DNA of 64,000 bases from Leucogyrophana mollusca. Lineage: Eukaryota > Basidiomycota > Agaricomycetes > Boletales. This document shows positions 11,728-24,229 of this stretch, piece after piece. The notes under the pieces were generated by a model. The model was not told the DNA's origin and made no database searches. It saw only the letters and a list, made by a program, of their open reading frames with translations. Location of the stretch: positions 90,524-154,523 of the forward strand of contig MU266370.1 in NCBI GenBank assembly GCA_021014945.1. The letters run 5' to 3'. Both the position numbers and the translations under genes were made by a program. Each line of letters starts with the position of its first letter. The stretch's first letter is position 1.

Positions 11728-14700
11728 TCTACTACTGAATATACGCCGCGGATCTGAATCCGCGATGAATCATCCCAGTCGTGGACACGACGTGCACGAT
11801 CAGCGGTGAAAGCACCAAGCTGGCGTACAACATTGCTCGGGAGAGGCCGTTCGGTAGGCTCTTGGCACCAACAACTCTCAACTAAAGTCCACATCCAATC
11901 ACTGATACCTGTGGGACGATCAGGCCGCTTGCCTTTGCCAACGGCTTTGATGACTGCCCCGTCTCGGAGCCCATGGAATGGCCGCACCCCGGAATACATC
12001 TGTGTGACCTAGTCAAACGCCCGTGCATATCCTGCAGAAAGCGATCATATCCTACCTCGTAGATGACACAGCCAAGAGCATATACATCTGCTGCGAAACT
12101 GACGGGTTCCCCGTCGAACATCTCTGGCGCTTCATAGGCGAGCGTACCGCCGTGCGTAGGGCCTTGCGTCGACGACAATGTTTGACGCTGGGGATCTTTC
12201 GCATACGCAAGACCGAAGTCTGCGAGACATGCTGTACCCGACGGTGTCACAAGTATATTGCGCTATGCGGGTCGTCGTCGGTTGCGTACTGTTTGGCCAG
12301 CGATGATGACTTACAGGTTTCAAATCCCCATGAACGACCTTTGGCGTGCAGGTGTGCAAGTACTCGACGCCCGAGCTAATATCAAGTGCCTTTGGGAGAA
12401 CTCTGTATGTCGTTCCTGCTAGCTATGTTGTTTACTCACCAGGAGCTCACGGTCTGTCCTCGGGAAGCGTTCTAAGTACTCCCCAACGTGACCATGCTCC
12501 ATCCAAGGAGAGATGAGCGAGATTCTCGAACGCTCGTCGTCCAGGTAAAAGATGCCGTAGAACGGTAATAGATTAGGATGCGAAAGGCGGGACCATATGA
12601 TGGCTTCACGAGCACAGTCCTGCCTCTGTATTGAAAAAGAATAGCGTGCCAAGGAGCCGCTACGCATACCTTCAATATGTCTTCTAAGTCCGACCTCAGC
12701 ATCCTCACTTTCTTCACGGCTACCGAGTGTCCCTGTGCAAAGCCCTTCCATACTTCGCTGTAAGCACCTGTTACAACAGGGTGGGCCGTGTCTATCTTGA
12801 TGTCCTCTAGAACAAGGGATTCCGGGTAGCAGCATGCTCGCTTGGACAACTGGACCAATGCGTTCGCAAACAGTGCCTTCTGAATGCTATCAATGGCCGG
12901 GTTTTCTACCAGCTAGCATCAAGGAAAGTAAGTTGTAAGCAAAATGAAATGCATCTAGTACCCACAGTATGAAGAAGATCGACCATTGACCGTGCTTCTT
13001 TACCTCTAAGAGCGAATACGGCCTTGAATGTTCGGACTGAAGGATCCGAATCGTCCAATGTGGCGGCAAGGTGACACGCTATAACTTGTAGGTCTAGCAC
13101 CGGTAGTTCAGACCCGTCAACTTCGTTAGCCATATGTAGCTGACATAGTGGACGGATGTCTTCTGACTAGGTGGTGATAAGGCACAAGGACACAACACGA
13201 AGAGCAAACGTAGTAAAGGTACCTTTAGAAGTAACGCGCAAAGGGAATCTCGAATGGCCCGATGGTATTTTAGGGACTGAAAAACATCCCACCCCTGCCA
13301 CTCGTTGATGTGGTCGTGGAACGCAGAAAGGAGACTGTCCATCCTGTTATTAGCACAGGTAGTTGCAGAATAGAATGAGATAAACCACCTTGGATCTCCT
13401 ACACAGTGAGCGAGATGCGAGAATGTATAAATGGTGAGAGACTGAGAACCAAGTCATGGTCAATTCAAAGCCTTGCCCATTCAGCCACTACATTTTACCT
13501 GGTAGATCTTTGGGTCGTAAATGTAATCTGTGCACTTATCTCTAACCCATTGTGGGCCTTCGAAAGTGTCTGATTCAATAACATTCACGTAGAGGGTTTT
13601 GCGATGTTGCTCAAGCCACCTCAGTGACACGCGCCTTATGCGGCCCGTTAGTTCTCCCTCAGCAACTGCCGCCGCTACAGGTGAAGGTCTCGCGCGCTCA
13701 GCTGATGAATCGTCAGCGATCAAAGGTGTGATTGTCGTAGACCCTGGAATAGGCTTGTCCGCCAGGTGTTGATGCTGTCCATAGTGTGATGATGTTGGGG
13801 AAACCATGCCTGGCATTACTCTCTCCACGCCGATTAATTCATGATCGTCGTGCATGCACAGTGCTTCGAGTGAAGCCTCGTTTGCAGCTAATAGCGCCGA
13901 TAAGAGGTCCTCTTCAAGGGTTGGCTCCGATGTGGAACCATCTGGATTGAGGTAGCGACTTGTCAGGGTAGAAGGCAAGGTTCTAAGGCTTGAGTGTCCA
14001 ACCTTTCACTGAGTTTCTTCTCTCAGTACGGGAGCGTTCTGCGCTCGCAGTCACCAAAGGAATATGTGCATAGATGAGCTCTTGTGAGGCGCGGCACTTG
14101 GGGGTGCGATAAGAACACGAATAAAGTACAGCATACTACTAGGTGAAGGGAACGCGACTCACGAGGCTAACTTTGAGCTCAAGATTGTCTGGATTTTCAT
14201 GCACGAGTACCTCGGACAACAGTCCTGCGCGGCCGTGTGCGACTTCACACTCCTGGAACATGCATCGTATATTTTCATCTGGTAATACGATGTCATGTTG
14301 CGAATGAGGTGCTGGTCTTGGGGTTATTTTATCCTGTGGGTAGGGCTGGATCCGAGCAGCGGGCGCGTGTCCTGAATCCGGAGGTGCTTGGTGCGATTTG
14401 TCTGGACTGTGCGACTTGTCGTCGAAAAATGGCTGAGAAGCAGGTTTTCATAGTCAACTGAAAGGTGTGCTGTGTCCAACTGGTATGATTTACCTCGTAG
14501 GTCATCGCATCGTATGTGTAAGGCGGACACTGTTCTCCAGACCACTGCGACCCTTCAAAATCATCTGAGTCAATATCGTCCCGGTACATATATTTACGCT
14601 GCTGCTGTTCAAGCCATGTCTGCGAAGTGCGCACTGCGTTATTAGCGGGGCGCTCGTCGGCGTTCCCAACTTGAATCGGTAGAATCTTAGTAGGCGCGTA

Positions 14701-15472
14701 TATCTGCGGGACAGAGTGCATTTGAGGCGGTTAAAGAAAGGAGGCGTAAAGAAGCACAGACCCTTCCGCCCGGCCCGAGCTCTCGTTGAATCATATCTTC
14801 TGCTCTCTCCACACCAGTTCGTTCGGGGTCATCGTACAGTCTTAGTGCTTCGGATGATGCCTCGTGTGCCGCCAACAGCGCCGCCAAGAGAACTTCTTCG
14901 AGAGTTGATTCCGACTCGGATGTATGGCCATCTGAGTTTAGATGGTGACCCGTCAGGACCATATGAGGTAGAATCACGAGTCATGAATGCCCGACCTTGC
15001 CCAAGGACGTTTCCCTCAGCACGAGAGCGTGCTGCACTTGCAGTCGCCCACGGAATCTGAGAGTAGATGAATGCTTGAGACGCGCGGCACTTGATGCGAG
15101 GACACCATGAATCGTGCTCAAGGCGCGTAGATTTGTGGAGAGCGTTACTCACGAGGCCGACTTTCTGCTCGAGACCGCTTGGATGTTCGACTAAAAGCGC
15201 CTCTGTCAACACCCCAGCGTGTTGTTGGGCGCTTTCGCATTCTTGGAACAATCGCCTTATATCTTCCTCTGGTGATATGATCCACTGTCGTGAGTGGGGT
15301 GATTGGCTCTTGTGGGCAATTACCTACGTGACATTAACATTACAGAACGCGACCAGTGGTGGCACTATTAGCCTACTGGTGGCATTTGCAGCGATTCATC
15401 CCATGGAGAAGATTGGCTTTGCACTCCCTTTGCTGAATTTGTGGCCGCCAAATCCTCTTTACGACTTGTCAT
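11691..15472 (-). CDS. Double GAT-module protein with C-terminal TKL-type kinase domain
   Basis: Spliced minus-strand gene, probable start at 15472 (MTSRKEDLAATNSAKG...), stop at 11691. Two tandem modules each have a GAT-like helical bundle. The first runs PEEDIRRLFQECESAQQHAG to TLEEVLLAALLAAHEASSEA; the second runs MFQECEVAHGRAGLLSEV to TLEEDLLSALLAANEASLEA. Each is followed by a linker with a WLEQ(H/Q)(R/Q)(K/R) motif. Next come a helical region around 13480-12900 and a kinase: lysine in VAVKKVRML, HGDLKP, LADFGLAYAKDP and LAYEAPEMFDG. The active-site triads look intact (HGD replaces HRD), so it may be active. It is a paralogue of the plus-strand gene at 25890-30428, but I find no VHS domain in or just upstream of it. 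Role unknown; GAT domains bind ubiquitin and Arf-type GTPases in sorting adaptors. Confidence 0.72.
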
Positions 15473-17239
15473 CAACCCGGAAACCCGCTTAATGTGTAGT
15501 ATTTCACGTACGTAGCGTTCTAGTTAGTTCCGCATGACCGTGGGTGGGGTCTTTTCGGTCTCGTTCCCACAGACGCTCTCTCTCGCGGCTCCCGCCTTGG
15601 TTTTGAACTGTCCCACTGTTATTCGACATGCTGAGAGGAGTGCTCACCCCCACCCAGAGGGATTGCTGACCCCGGGGTTATTATCCTTGCCTCGTCAACG
15701 ATCCTAAACGGAGGCCTGGAACGAGGAGGCTGATAAGAGTGCTTGAGATAGGGAACCGAGGGAAGTGTGAAACGTGTTGTCGGCGGCGCAGGCTGAGGAT
15801 ATGGAGTCACTGCAAGGATCGATGCACGGGTAGCCAGGGCCAGAGCAGGGTTGTCAGACGAGTAGAATGACACCAGGGAAGCCTCTACGGGCAGCATAGA
15901 CGCCAAGGGTCAGGGCTAGGATGGCTATTTACAGCAACTTTGATGTCCTCTTGGCATCAGGCTGAGTGGGTGACAAAGTGCTCAAGTGACAAGTGGCATT
16001 CGAGAGACGAGAAAGTAGTTGAATGGATGAAGCACCGCTGAAAGAAGATCCACGAGTACACTCCACCAGGGAGCTTGGGGCCTTCGGGACCGCGAAGCTG
16101 GCAAGTATTACATAGATCTTTCGCAAACACAATTCACCTGCCAATCCATGGTTCACATCGTGCTGGGTGTGGACATATGTTGCTTACCTCTGCTGTGCGC
16201 TCGATTCGTGTTGAATATTGAATCTCGATGGGCCCGGAAGAGCGCTGGCTTTCACTGCTCAATTCCGCTGTACTTTGAGTACTGACCTGTCCTCCGATGC
16301 GCAAATTATAAGTTTACGCCACCGCGTGCCGTCCTCGGTATGGCGAGTTGCGAGCCACTGCAAGTGCAGTCTATTTAGCTAACGAGTCCATAGTCCCCGT
16401 CACTAGAATGTTCACGTTGATGTTGTATTTGGTGGCGATCACAACGTCGCGACAGAAGCTGCGTGACAGAGGCCACCCAAAAAGCGGTGCACTGGTTCCT
16501 TCCATGTTGTTCGGCCCAGTTCGGGCCGCCGTTGAGCACTTAGTATTACCACCGTCCGGTGGGTGGCCAACCACCACCACTTGTCCAAGTCTCTAAGATT
16601 CTGTATACATCCGAGGCTATCTATGCGTGCACCGCACAATTCCGCGTCGTCAAGCAGTGAGGAGCTGGTGATGCCATACGATATCCCGCCCGTCCTCTAC
16701 ATAACGCGCGGCACCGGCGCCGCCTAAGGAGAGAACAGAGTAAACGAGGCTGGTCATCTTCGACCGACGAGCTAAAGTTATTCATCGAATTTATCTCGAG
16801 TAAGGTGATAGAATGTGGAGGAGTGGAACCGCCTGTGTCGTGAGTGCGCCTAGTAAATTATTGTTGCGCCTGAGCATCTAGGTAGCAAAAGAGGCCTCTG
16901 CCCAACACCGGGTCCATTCCATACACGACGCCCTACATCTGCCCTCCGTCACAGCTGCCTTCGGTCGGTTGTTCATCCTTCACAGTTAAGTAGCACCAGC
17001 CGAGATCGTGGTACCTGCACAAACAGAGTAGCTGTGTTGGAAGTCATCGCCTTCACAACTTGAGTTGAATTCCCTATTCGTTGGGGGCTGCCAACCGTTG
17101 TCAAATCGCACAGGTACGTTTTAAATCTCGGTCACACAGTCGCTCCTGTGAGCACCCATAGTTTGAACACCGGAGTGGGCGTCAATTACGCTGTATAAGA
17201 GCGAGCCCGCTCACTGCCATGCTAAGTATTTTCCTCATC
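15473..17239. other. 1.8-kb region without a recognisable gene
   Basis: Minus-strand frames at 15619-15906 (Pro-rich) and 15929-16156 are open but show no family resemblance and no convincing splice joins. I searched by eye for a VHS domain that would complete the upstream end of the kinase gene and found none. It may hold a decayed 5' part of that gene or only promoter sequence. Confidence 0.35.
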
Positions 17240-17722
17240 ATGTTCTCCAGCCATACATCGGTTCGTGTTTATTGTTTATTGTAAGAATTTCCATCTCTCG
17301 TGCTTCCGGTATTGATGATAGTTCTGCATCTTCTTAGGGTTTGTGGTATTCGTGAGTGGAGCTTCCGATATCACTGTCTGGCAATGAAACAAACTGTCCA
17401 CTGTGCGCCCCTACCACACCCTCGTAAGCGAAGCCTTGATCTTTTGTCAAGTAGCTTGACGTGTATCCTTTGATGTAGAGAAACAATCTCGCTTGTTGTT
17501 GCGATCACTTCGCCACTGTCGTTCTTCTGTCGCGTTGTAAACTTTGTATGCTTTGGTGCCACTCTTTTCTTCGTCCATGAGATATCTCGAGAATGGCAAT
17601 TACAAGCTGCTTTCGAGGCAGAAGCGGAAAAGAGGGAGTTACTGGGTCTTGAAGAAGGAGACGGAGAGACAGACTACGGCGCGCTTGATCGTTGTGAGAA
17701 AGGACAGTCAGGGGAGCTGTGA
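17240..17722 (+). CDS. Possible small membrane protein, exon structure uncertain
   Basis: The last exon is the persuasive part: FVCFGATLFFVHEISREWQL followed by a charged helix QAAFEAEAEKRELLGLEEGD and a stop at 17722, which looks like one membrane helix with a soluble tail. An in-frame chain from ATG 17240 (MFSSHTSVRVYCLL) through a 13-nt exon is possible but uses a weak GAG acceptor near 17482. I do not recognise the family. The opposite strand is also open here, which lowers confidence. Confidence 0.33.
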
Positions 17723-18084
17723 ATTTAGTGCGTAGCATAATTGCATGAACCTCCACTTCTAGTCGCCTCCCTAGAAGTGGTCACGTCTTGTATGAACATT
17801 TTGGTCCTTTTGACAACACTAGGGCAATGTCCTTTGCGTCACCCTGGCGCCCCCAGTCCCTTACCCATTGACGAACTGTCTGGCCTTAGCCAGAGCTGTC
17901 GAGGGCCTTCCGATGAATGGAACCGAAGCCAGAATTGTAGGTCACGAGAATGCACTTCTTAAACGCAGCTGGGTATTATTGGACCAAAATACTCACAAGT
18001 GCCCTATCTGCTCCATGATCGCGATAAGAGGGACAACATAAGTACAGTCGTAGCTAGACAGCGGCGGTCCGATACGCTCACAGT

Positions 18085-18928
18085 ATGGCAAACCCCTCCA
18101 CCCCCCTCACCGGCAGCCCCTCGATATTGACGCGAACGAGCGTAGCTTGGCCCCCTGATCCCCCATACGAAGACTCCTCCGTCCTCGTACTGTCCTCGCG
18201 GCCCACAGACGCCACCTATCCCTCCCTCCTCTATCTCGACCTCCGGCTCAGCCTCCCACTCTCTCAGAAAAGCACAATCAACCTAGCTTTCGCGGGGCTT
18301 AAACGCACCCTCCAACTTGACCCACACCTGCGGTATCGCTGGGACCGTGCTATTGACTCTACGGACAGCGATGGTGTGGACGAAGGGGACTGGGAGTACT
18401 TGACGGATCCCGATACCGGCGAGGAGATCGAGGTTGAGACCGGAGTCGGGACGCACCCGCGCACGGGGGAGATATCGGAATATCAGGAGGTATGGAGGTG
18501 AGCAACTTGCGTTGATGAACGACCGGGCCTAGATACTAATGCTCTGGGGGCGGGTCAGCGAGGAGGCGGTCCCATCAGGCTCTTCCTACGCATTCCTCAC
18601 ATCGAGCGCTGATCCAGAAACATCCCAAGCATTTATTGCGGTCTTGGGTCCGCATGCCGTCGCCTTATCTCACGAGGACGGGCTGCCGTTCCAGGTCGTC
18701 CGAATGTACAGATCATCTGCGGATGCCGCGTGGTCGCTAGTCCACAAGTCCCAAACACCGAAGTCCCAGCCCCCTCCCTCTCCCTCGCACGCTCTTGGGA
18801 CATACCTATCGACTTTCCTTGCGCTGTTCACTGAGAGAGAAGGCACGGGCGGGATGTGGAAGAGAGGCGATAGCGTCAAGCTAGGTGGAAGGGCATGGAC
18901 TGTGTTTGATGCTGAAATTCAGGAATAA
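18085..18928 (+). CDS. HRI1-family protein, copy A
   Basis: Two exons, 18085-18497 and 18559-18928, split by a 61-bp GTGAGC...CAG intron that leaves a serine codon across the junction; product 260 aa. The N-terminal half contains STRTSVAWPPDPPYEDSSV-type sequence (here LTRTSVAWPPDPPYED) and LLYLDLRLSLPLS; the acidic hinge has DPDTGEEIEVETGVG; the C-terminal half has FLTSSADPETSQAFIAVLG and LGGRAWTVFDAEIQE. Fungal Hri1 proteins have two lipocalin-like beta-barrels, which fits the two-halves layout. Yeast Hri1 is non-essential and has been reported to interact with HRR25 and Sec72, but its biochemical role is not settled. A close tandem copy lies at 21346. Confidence 0.8.
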
Positions 18929-19316
18929 TCTGTCATAAAATGAAGTGCTATATTGTGTCAACGTTTGTAGGCTCGTTCAAGTGGAAGGACAGCCTGATTT
19001 CTAGTTCCCATTAGGCATACCACAGAAGGAGGTAAGGAATTGGCGTGAAGAAGAAATCTGTCTTATGGAGCTGGGCTGCCAGTTGACAGGGGTTTGTGCC
19101 AAGTCCCCGAAGATCTCAAAGTTGAGAGCCAGATTTCTCTCCGGTTTTCCTCAGACTGTTAACAGTGTTACTTCAGTTCCACGATTTCAAAAAGTTCTTA
19201 AACGAAGGGACGTATAATAAGGTATACAACAACAATGTCCAAGACTCAGATGTACGATGAAGCCTTAACGAAAGAAAGAGAGAGCACCACACTCACACTA
19301 TATGAGCAGGAACTGA
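18929..19316. other. Intergenic region between convergent genes
   Basis: Holds the 3' ends of HRI1 copy A (plus) and the secreted-protein gene (minus). No coding frame or repeat is apparent. Confidence 0.5.
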
Positions 19317-20709
19317 CTAGCAAGTTGGGTGATAGTTGCTCGTGGCTGCATAGGTGAGGTAGTCGGCGAGGTTATCGTATGCGATCTCCTTGGTGTCGCA
19401 GTTGCCCGTCCACGCGCTGATGATACTCCAGAAGTTGATCACGTAGTCGGGCCTGCGCGGTTTGTTTGTTAGCAATTTGAGCAGAAATTCTCGAGATGAC
19501 ATACGAGGTGGGATAGGGGCCGTCGTTGCTCGTCTTCGAAGGAGTCTCGGCACCGAAAGGTCCGCCCAAGCTAGTCCACGTACCAGTCTACGGCAGGTTC
19601 GCTCGTCAGTGAATGGCTCTAGACAGTGATGTGGTGTAGGCATACCAGAGCGCTGTAGTAAGCGTCGATGGCGTTCTGCTGGGACATCGTGGCAGCACCA
19701 CCAGTCATGTTGTTGAACACCTTCGAGATGTTAGCGACCTCTATCCTGACGATGCATCTGTTAAATGCTCACATCCTGGGAGAGCCGTTTCTCCTGGAGG
19801 GACGTCGGGATGTCCGACGCGTACGAGGGATACTCTTTCTTGAGCAGCACGTCGGTGGTGGATTCGGCGTAGCAGAAGCTCGCAAGGACACAATACTCGT
19901 TCTGGAATAGACCCTGGGTGACCCAGAGCTGGCACTGGGAAACCATCTCGGCGCAGGAGCCGTTGTCAGTCGGCAGCTGAGGCACACAGGGGATGACGCT
20001 GGCCGCCTGAGTCGCATTGCATGATGCGACGGCAGGGCAGACACCAGGGCTGGACGAATATTCGAGCCAATCCTGTGCACAGAAATATGAGTGTGATACT
20101 GAGGATCCGAAATCGCCCAACTCACAGCGAAGTTGGAGTAAGGGATGTTTTCCGTGCTACAGAAACCCGTCCAAGCGGCGATGGCCAGCCATTGGCCAAT
20201 GACGTACTCAACGCTGCGGGAATTCGGTCACCTTGGCATTTTGTAGAAGTAACCGCAAGACTCACTTGTCGGGGTATGTTCCATTAGGTGTTATGGAGAT
20301 TTCGTGGTAGTACGCATCGATGTAGTTTTGCTGACTGATGTACGAGTTTCCGCCCGAGATGGAGTTAAATGCCTACGACCCAAGTTTCAGCCCGACATTG
20401 GGGTGAGCCCGACTTTAAGGGACAAACCGTTTGTGTCAAACGAGGTTGGGTTGCTGGGGCGCTGTTCTCTGCCAACACTTGGGCCGGGTTCGCGCTGCCT
20501 TGCGAACAGGTGGTTAGGAGTACACACGAGGTGTAGTTGTAGAAGTTGGCGAGGTCCACTGTTGTAGCATTGCAAGAATTGCGCAAGGAAAGACAGCTGA
20601 CGGAAGAGGGCCCATCTTCCGGAGGCGCGATTACCTGTCTTTCCACGAAGGGAACAGCAATAACCGATGAAGCGAAAAGAGCGGTGATCCCGAAGGCAGA
20701 GAAAAGCAT
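19317..20709 (-). CDS. Secreted cysteine-containing protein with two repeated modules
   Basis: Start ATG at 20709 gives MLFSAFGITALFASSVIAVP, a typical signal peptide, then PFVERQ. Exons then encode two similar modules. Module 1 has SCLSLRNSCNATTVDLANFY, a QQNYIDAYYHEIS segment and VIGQWLAIAAWTGFCSTENI ending near DWLEYSSSPGVC. Module 2 has CAEMVSQCQLWVTQGLFQNE, QQNAIDAYYSAL and NFWSIISAWTGNCDTKEIAY, ending DYLTYAATSNYHPTC. The shared (Q)QN-IDAYY and AWTG-C motifs show internal duplication. Many N-x-S/T sites fit secretion. I do not recognise a named family and see no enzyme motif; a cell-wall or host-facing role is only a guess. It lies on the opposite strand between the two HRI1 copies. Confidence 0.75.
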
Positions 20710-21345
20710 TGTCGGCAAGTCAAATTAGGGGGATATAAAACAAAAGAAAGAGAAATCGAATGTTGAGAAAAAACTGAAAGCATTGTCTGCAGGTTTTATA
20801 GCTGCAGCTGATTTACCGGAGCTGAAAAAGGTGACCATTACTTGCAGACTCGGAGGTACTTGTGTCGATGGTAGCAGTGCGGACACAGGTATGACATGTG
20901 CAAGTCGTTTACATGATCTCACCCCGGGCTCGTAGACCGTGTCAAGATATCGAGCGGCGGCTTGTTTTGCGCATGTGTGGGGCGTGTCCATGGCAATTAC
21001 GATGGCCCGGCGACCAAGACATTCGAAAGTGGTCGGCAGAGATCAGCCGCCGTTGGGTGACAGCGACGGTGCGATTTATTAGATTGGCTCCATGGGCGCG
21101 ATGGGATAAAACTTGTGGAAGACGTCGAGCCCGCCATTCGATGACAAGGTGAATGTCTGTTTTCGAATCCGATAGTTAGCCTCGACATCCACTGAAAATC
21201 AACGGGGGACAAACCCTGAACACCTGATCGACAGGTCCAGTGTGCGGAACGGGAGCAAAGCCCAGCAGGAGCCTATCAGGCCATCACGTAAGCTAACCAA
21301 CTGAGTGCATAGCCAGGCTGCTGTTTGATTTCGGCAGATCAAGAC
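20710..21345. promoter_or_regulatory. Shared divergent promoter region
   Basis: 636 bp between the secreted-protein gene (minus) and HRI1 copy B (plus). Frames on both strands are open but short and without domain resemblance. The only element I can point to is the minus-strand TATA box. Confidence 0.45.
20794..20800 (-). promoter_or_regulatory. TATA box of the secreted-protein gene
   Basis: TATAAAA on the minus strand about 85 bp upstream of the ATG at 20709, a normal position for a fungal TATA element. Confidence 0.5.
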
Positions 21346-22175
21346 ATGACCAGTGTACCTCTCAGCGAGACGAGTCTCCGAGGAAACCCCTCAATATCGA
21401 CGCGTGAGAGCATAGCATGGCTTCCCGACCCGCCCTTCGAGGATTCGTCCGTCGTCGTTCTATCCTCCCGATCTACATCGACACCATCCGCCCTCCCTTC
21501 CCTCCTCTACCTCGATCTGCGCCTCAGCCTCCCGCTGTCCACCGACAGCACCGTCACCTGGGGATTTGCTGGCCTCAGACAGACCCTCCAGCTCGAACCG
21601 CTCCCTCGCCATCGCTGGTATCACATCATTGATACGACCTGCGATGGCATGTCAGACGAGGGCCAGGTGGAGCTCGTGAAGGATCCGAAGACTGGGGAGG
21701 ACATCGAAGTCGAGACTGGGATAGGGAGGAACCCGAGCACGGGTGCTATGCAAGAATATCAAGAAATATGGAGGTGAGCGCATCGGACCGGGACCAGACG
21801 ATCGCGCTGATCGCTCATGCTGGCGTCAGCGAGGAGCCGATACCCCAGGGGTCGAATTACACCTTCCTAACGTCCACCGCCGACCCGGAGACATCCAAGG
21901 CATTTATGGCGGTATTGGGCTCGCATGCTCTCGCACTCTCTCATGAGGAGGGCCTCCCATTCCAGGCTATTCGCATGCACAGATCGTCCCCGGATGCCGC
22001 GTGGATGCTTGTGTACAAGTCTAGTCATTCTCCTTCTGAGCCATCTGCGCACTCTCTTGAGGCATGCCTATCCGCCTTGCTTTCTTCTCCAAACAGGGAT
22101 ATAATCAAGCGAGGCGATAGGGTCGAGCTCGGAGGCAGGACGTGGACAGCGTTTGATGCTGGCATTTACCATTAA
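21346..22175 (+). CDS. HRI1-family protein, copy B
   Basis: Exons 21346-21773 and 21830-22175, with an intron at the same place and phase as in copy A (after EIW, serine split); product 257 aa. Conserved blocks match copy A almost in order: STRESIAWLPDPPFEDSSV, SLLYLDLRLSLPLSTDS, DPKTGEDIEVETGIGRNP, FLTSTADPETSKAFMAVLG and LGGRTWTAFDAGIYH. The shared intron position shows a recent tandem duplication rather than retroposition. The main differences are a shorter C-terminal linker and loss of the (A)Pro-rich segment seen in copy A. An upstream in-frame TTG is not used as start; the first ATG is taken. Confidence 0.8.
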
Positions 22176-22657
22176 GATACGATGCTGTAAATTTGGCGGA
22201 CGTGACACTCTCACTCACACCCCCAAGCAGCGGGGTATCTCACAACATCGGGCGCCATGGGATGTTTCTGAAACAAGATGATTCAGATATGCTTGGCGAG
22301 GGCGCCGAAGAGGCTTTATTTCCCTCCGTATCACAGTCTATCTATCTAACAGGCTTTGCCATGAGAGTGAGACCCTAAATAGTCCTTTCGGGGGATACCT
22401 AGTATACCTGGTAATAGCTGACCATGTTGCTCGGCCCACATCGCCTGATGCGACGCGTGCGTTGCATAGTGACAATTCGATGGTTGTTGCGTCAAAGACT
22501 TCTATTGTCAGGGAAAACACTACCGAGCAGAGGGGAGATACAACAATTCTATAACACCTTTGATGTACACAAGGACCTACACGCTTTTGTATTACAGCAT
22601 CGATTTATCAAAACTTCTCGTGCATGCGTCCGTTTCGTACAACCACAGGTTGCGCAT
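22176..22657. other. Intergenic region between convergent genes
   Basis: 3' flanks of HRI1 copy B and GAPDH. An open plus-strand frame running into GAPDH is the shadow of that codon-biased gene. Nothing else is visible. Confidence 0.5.
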
Positions 22658-24144
<1,487 letters not shown>

Positions 24145-24221
24145 TTTGCTAAGTGGTGAGTGTGTTGGATGATGGGGGGAGGAATGAGATTGGAGATTGC
24201 GGTTGTAAGGATGGTCTTTGG

Positions 24222-24229
24222 TCTTTATA
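24222..24229 (-). promoter_or_regulatory. TATA-like box of GAPDH
   Basis: Minus-strand TATAAAGA-type sequence about 80 bp upstream of the GAPDH ATG. Confidence 0.45.
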
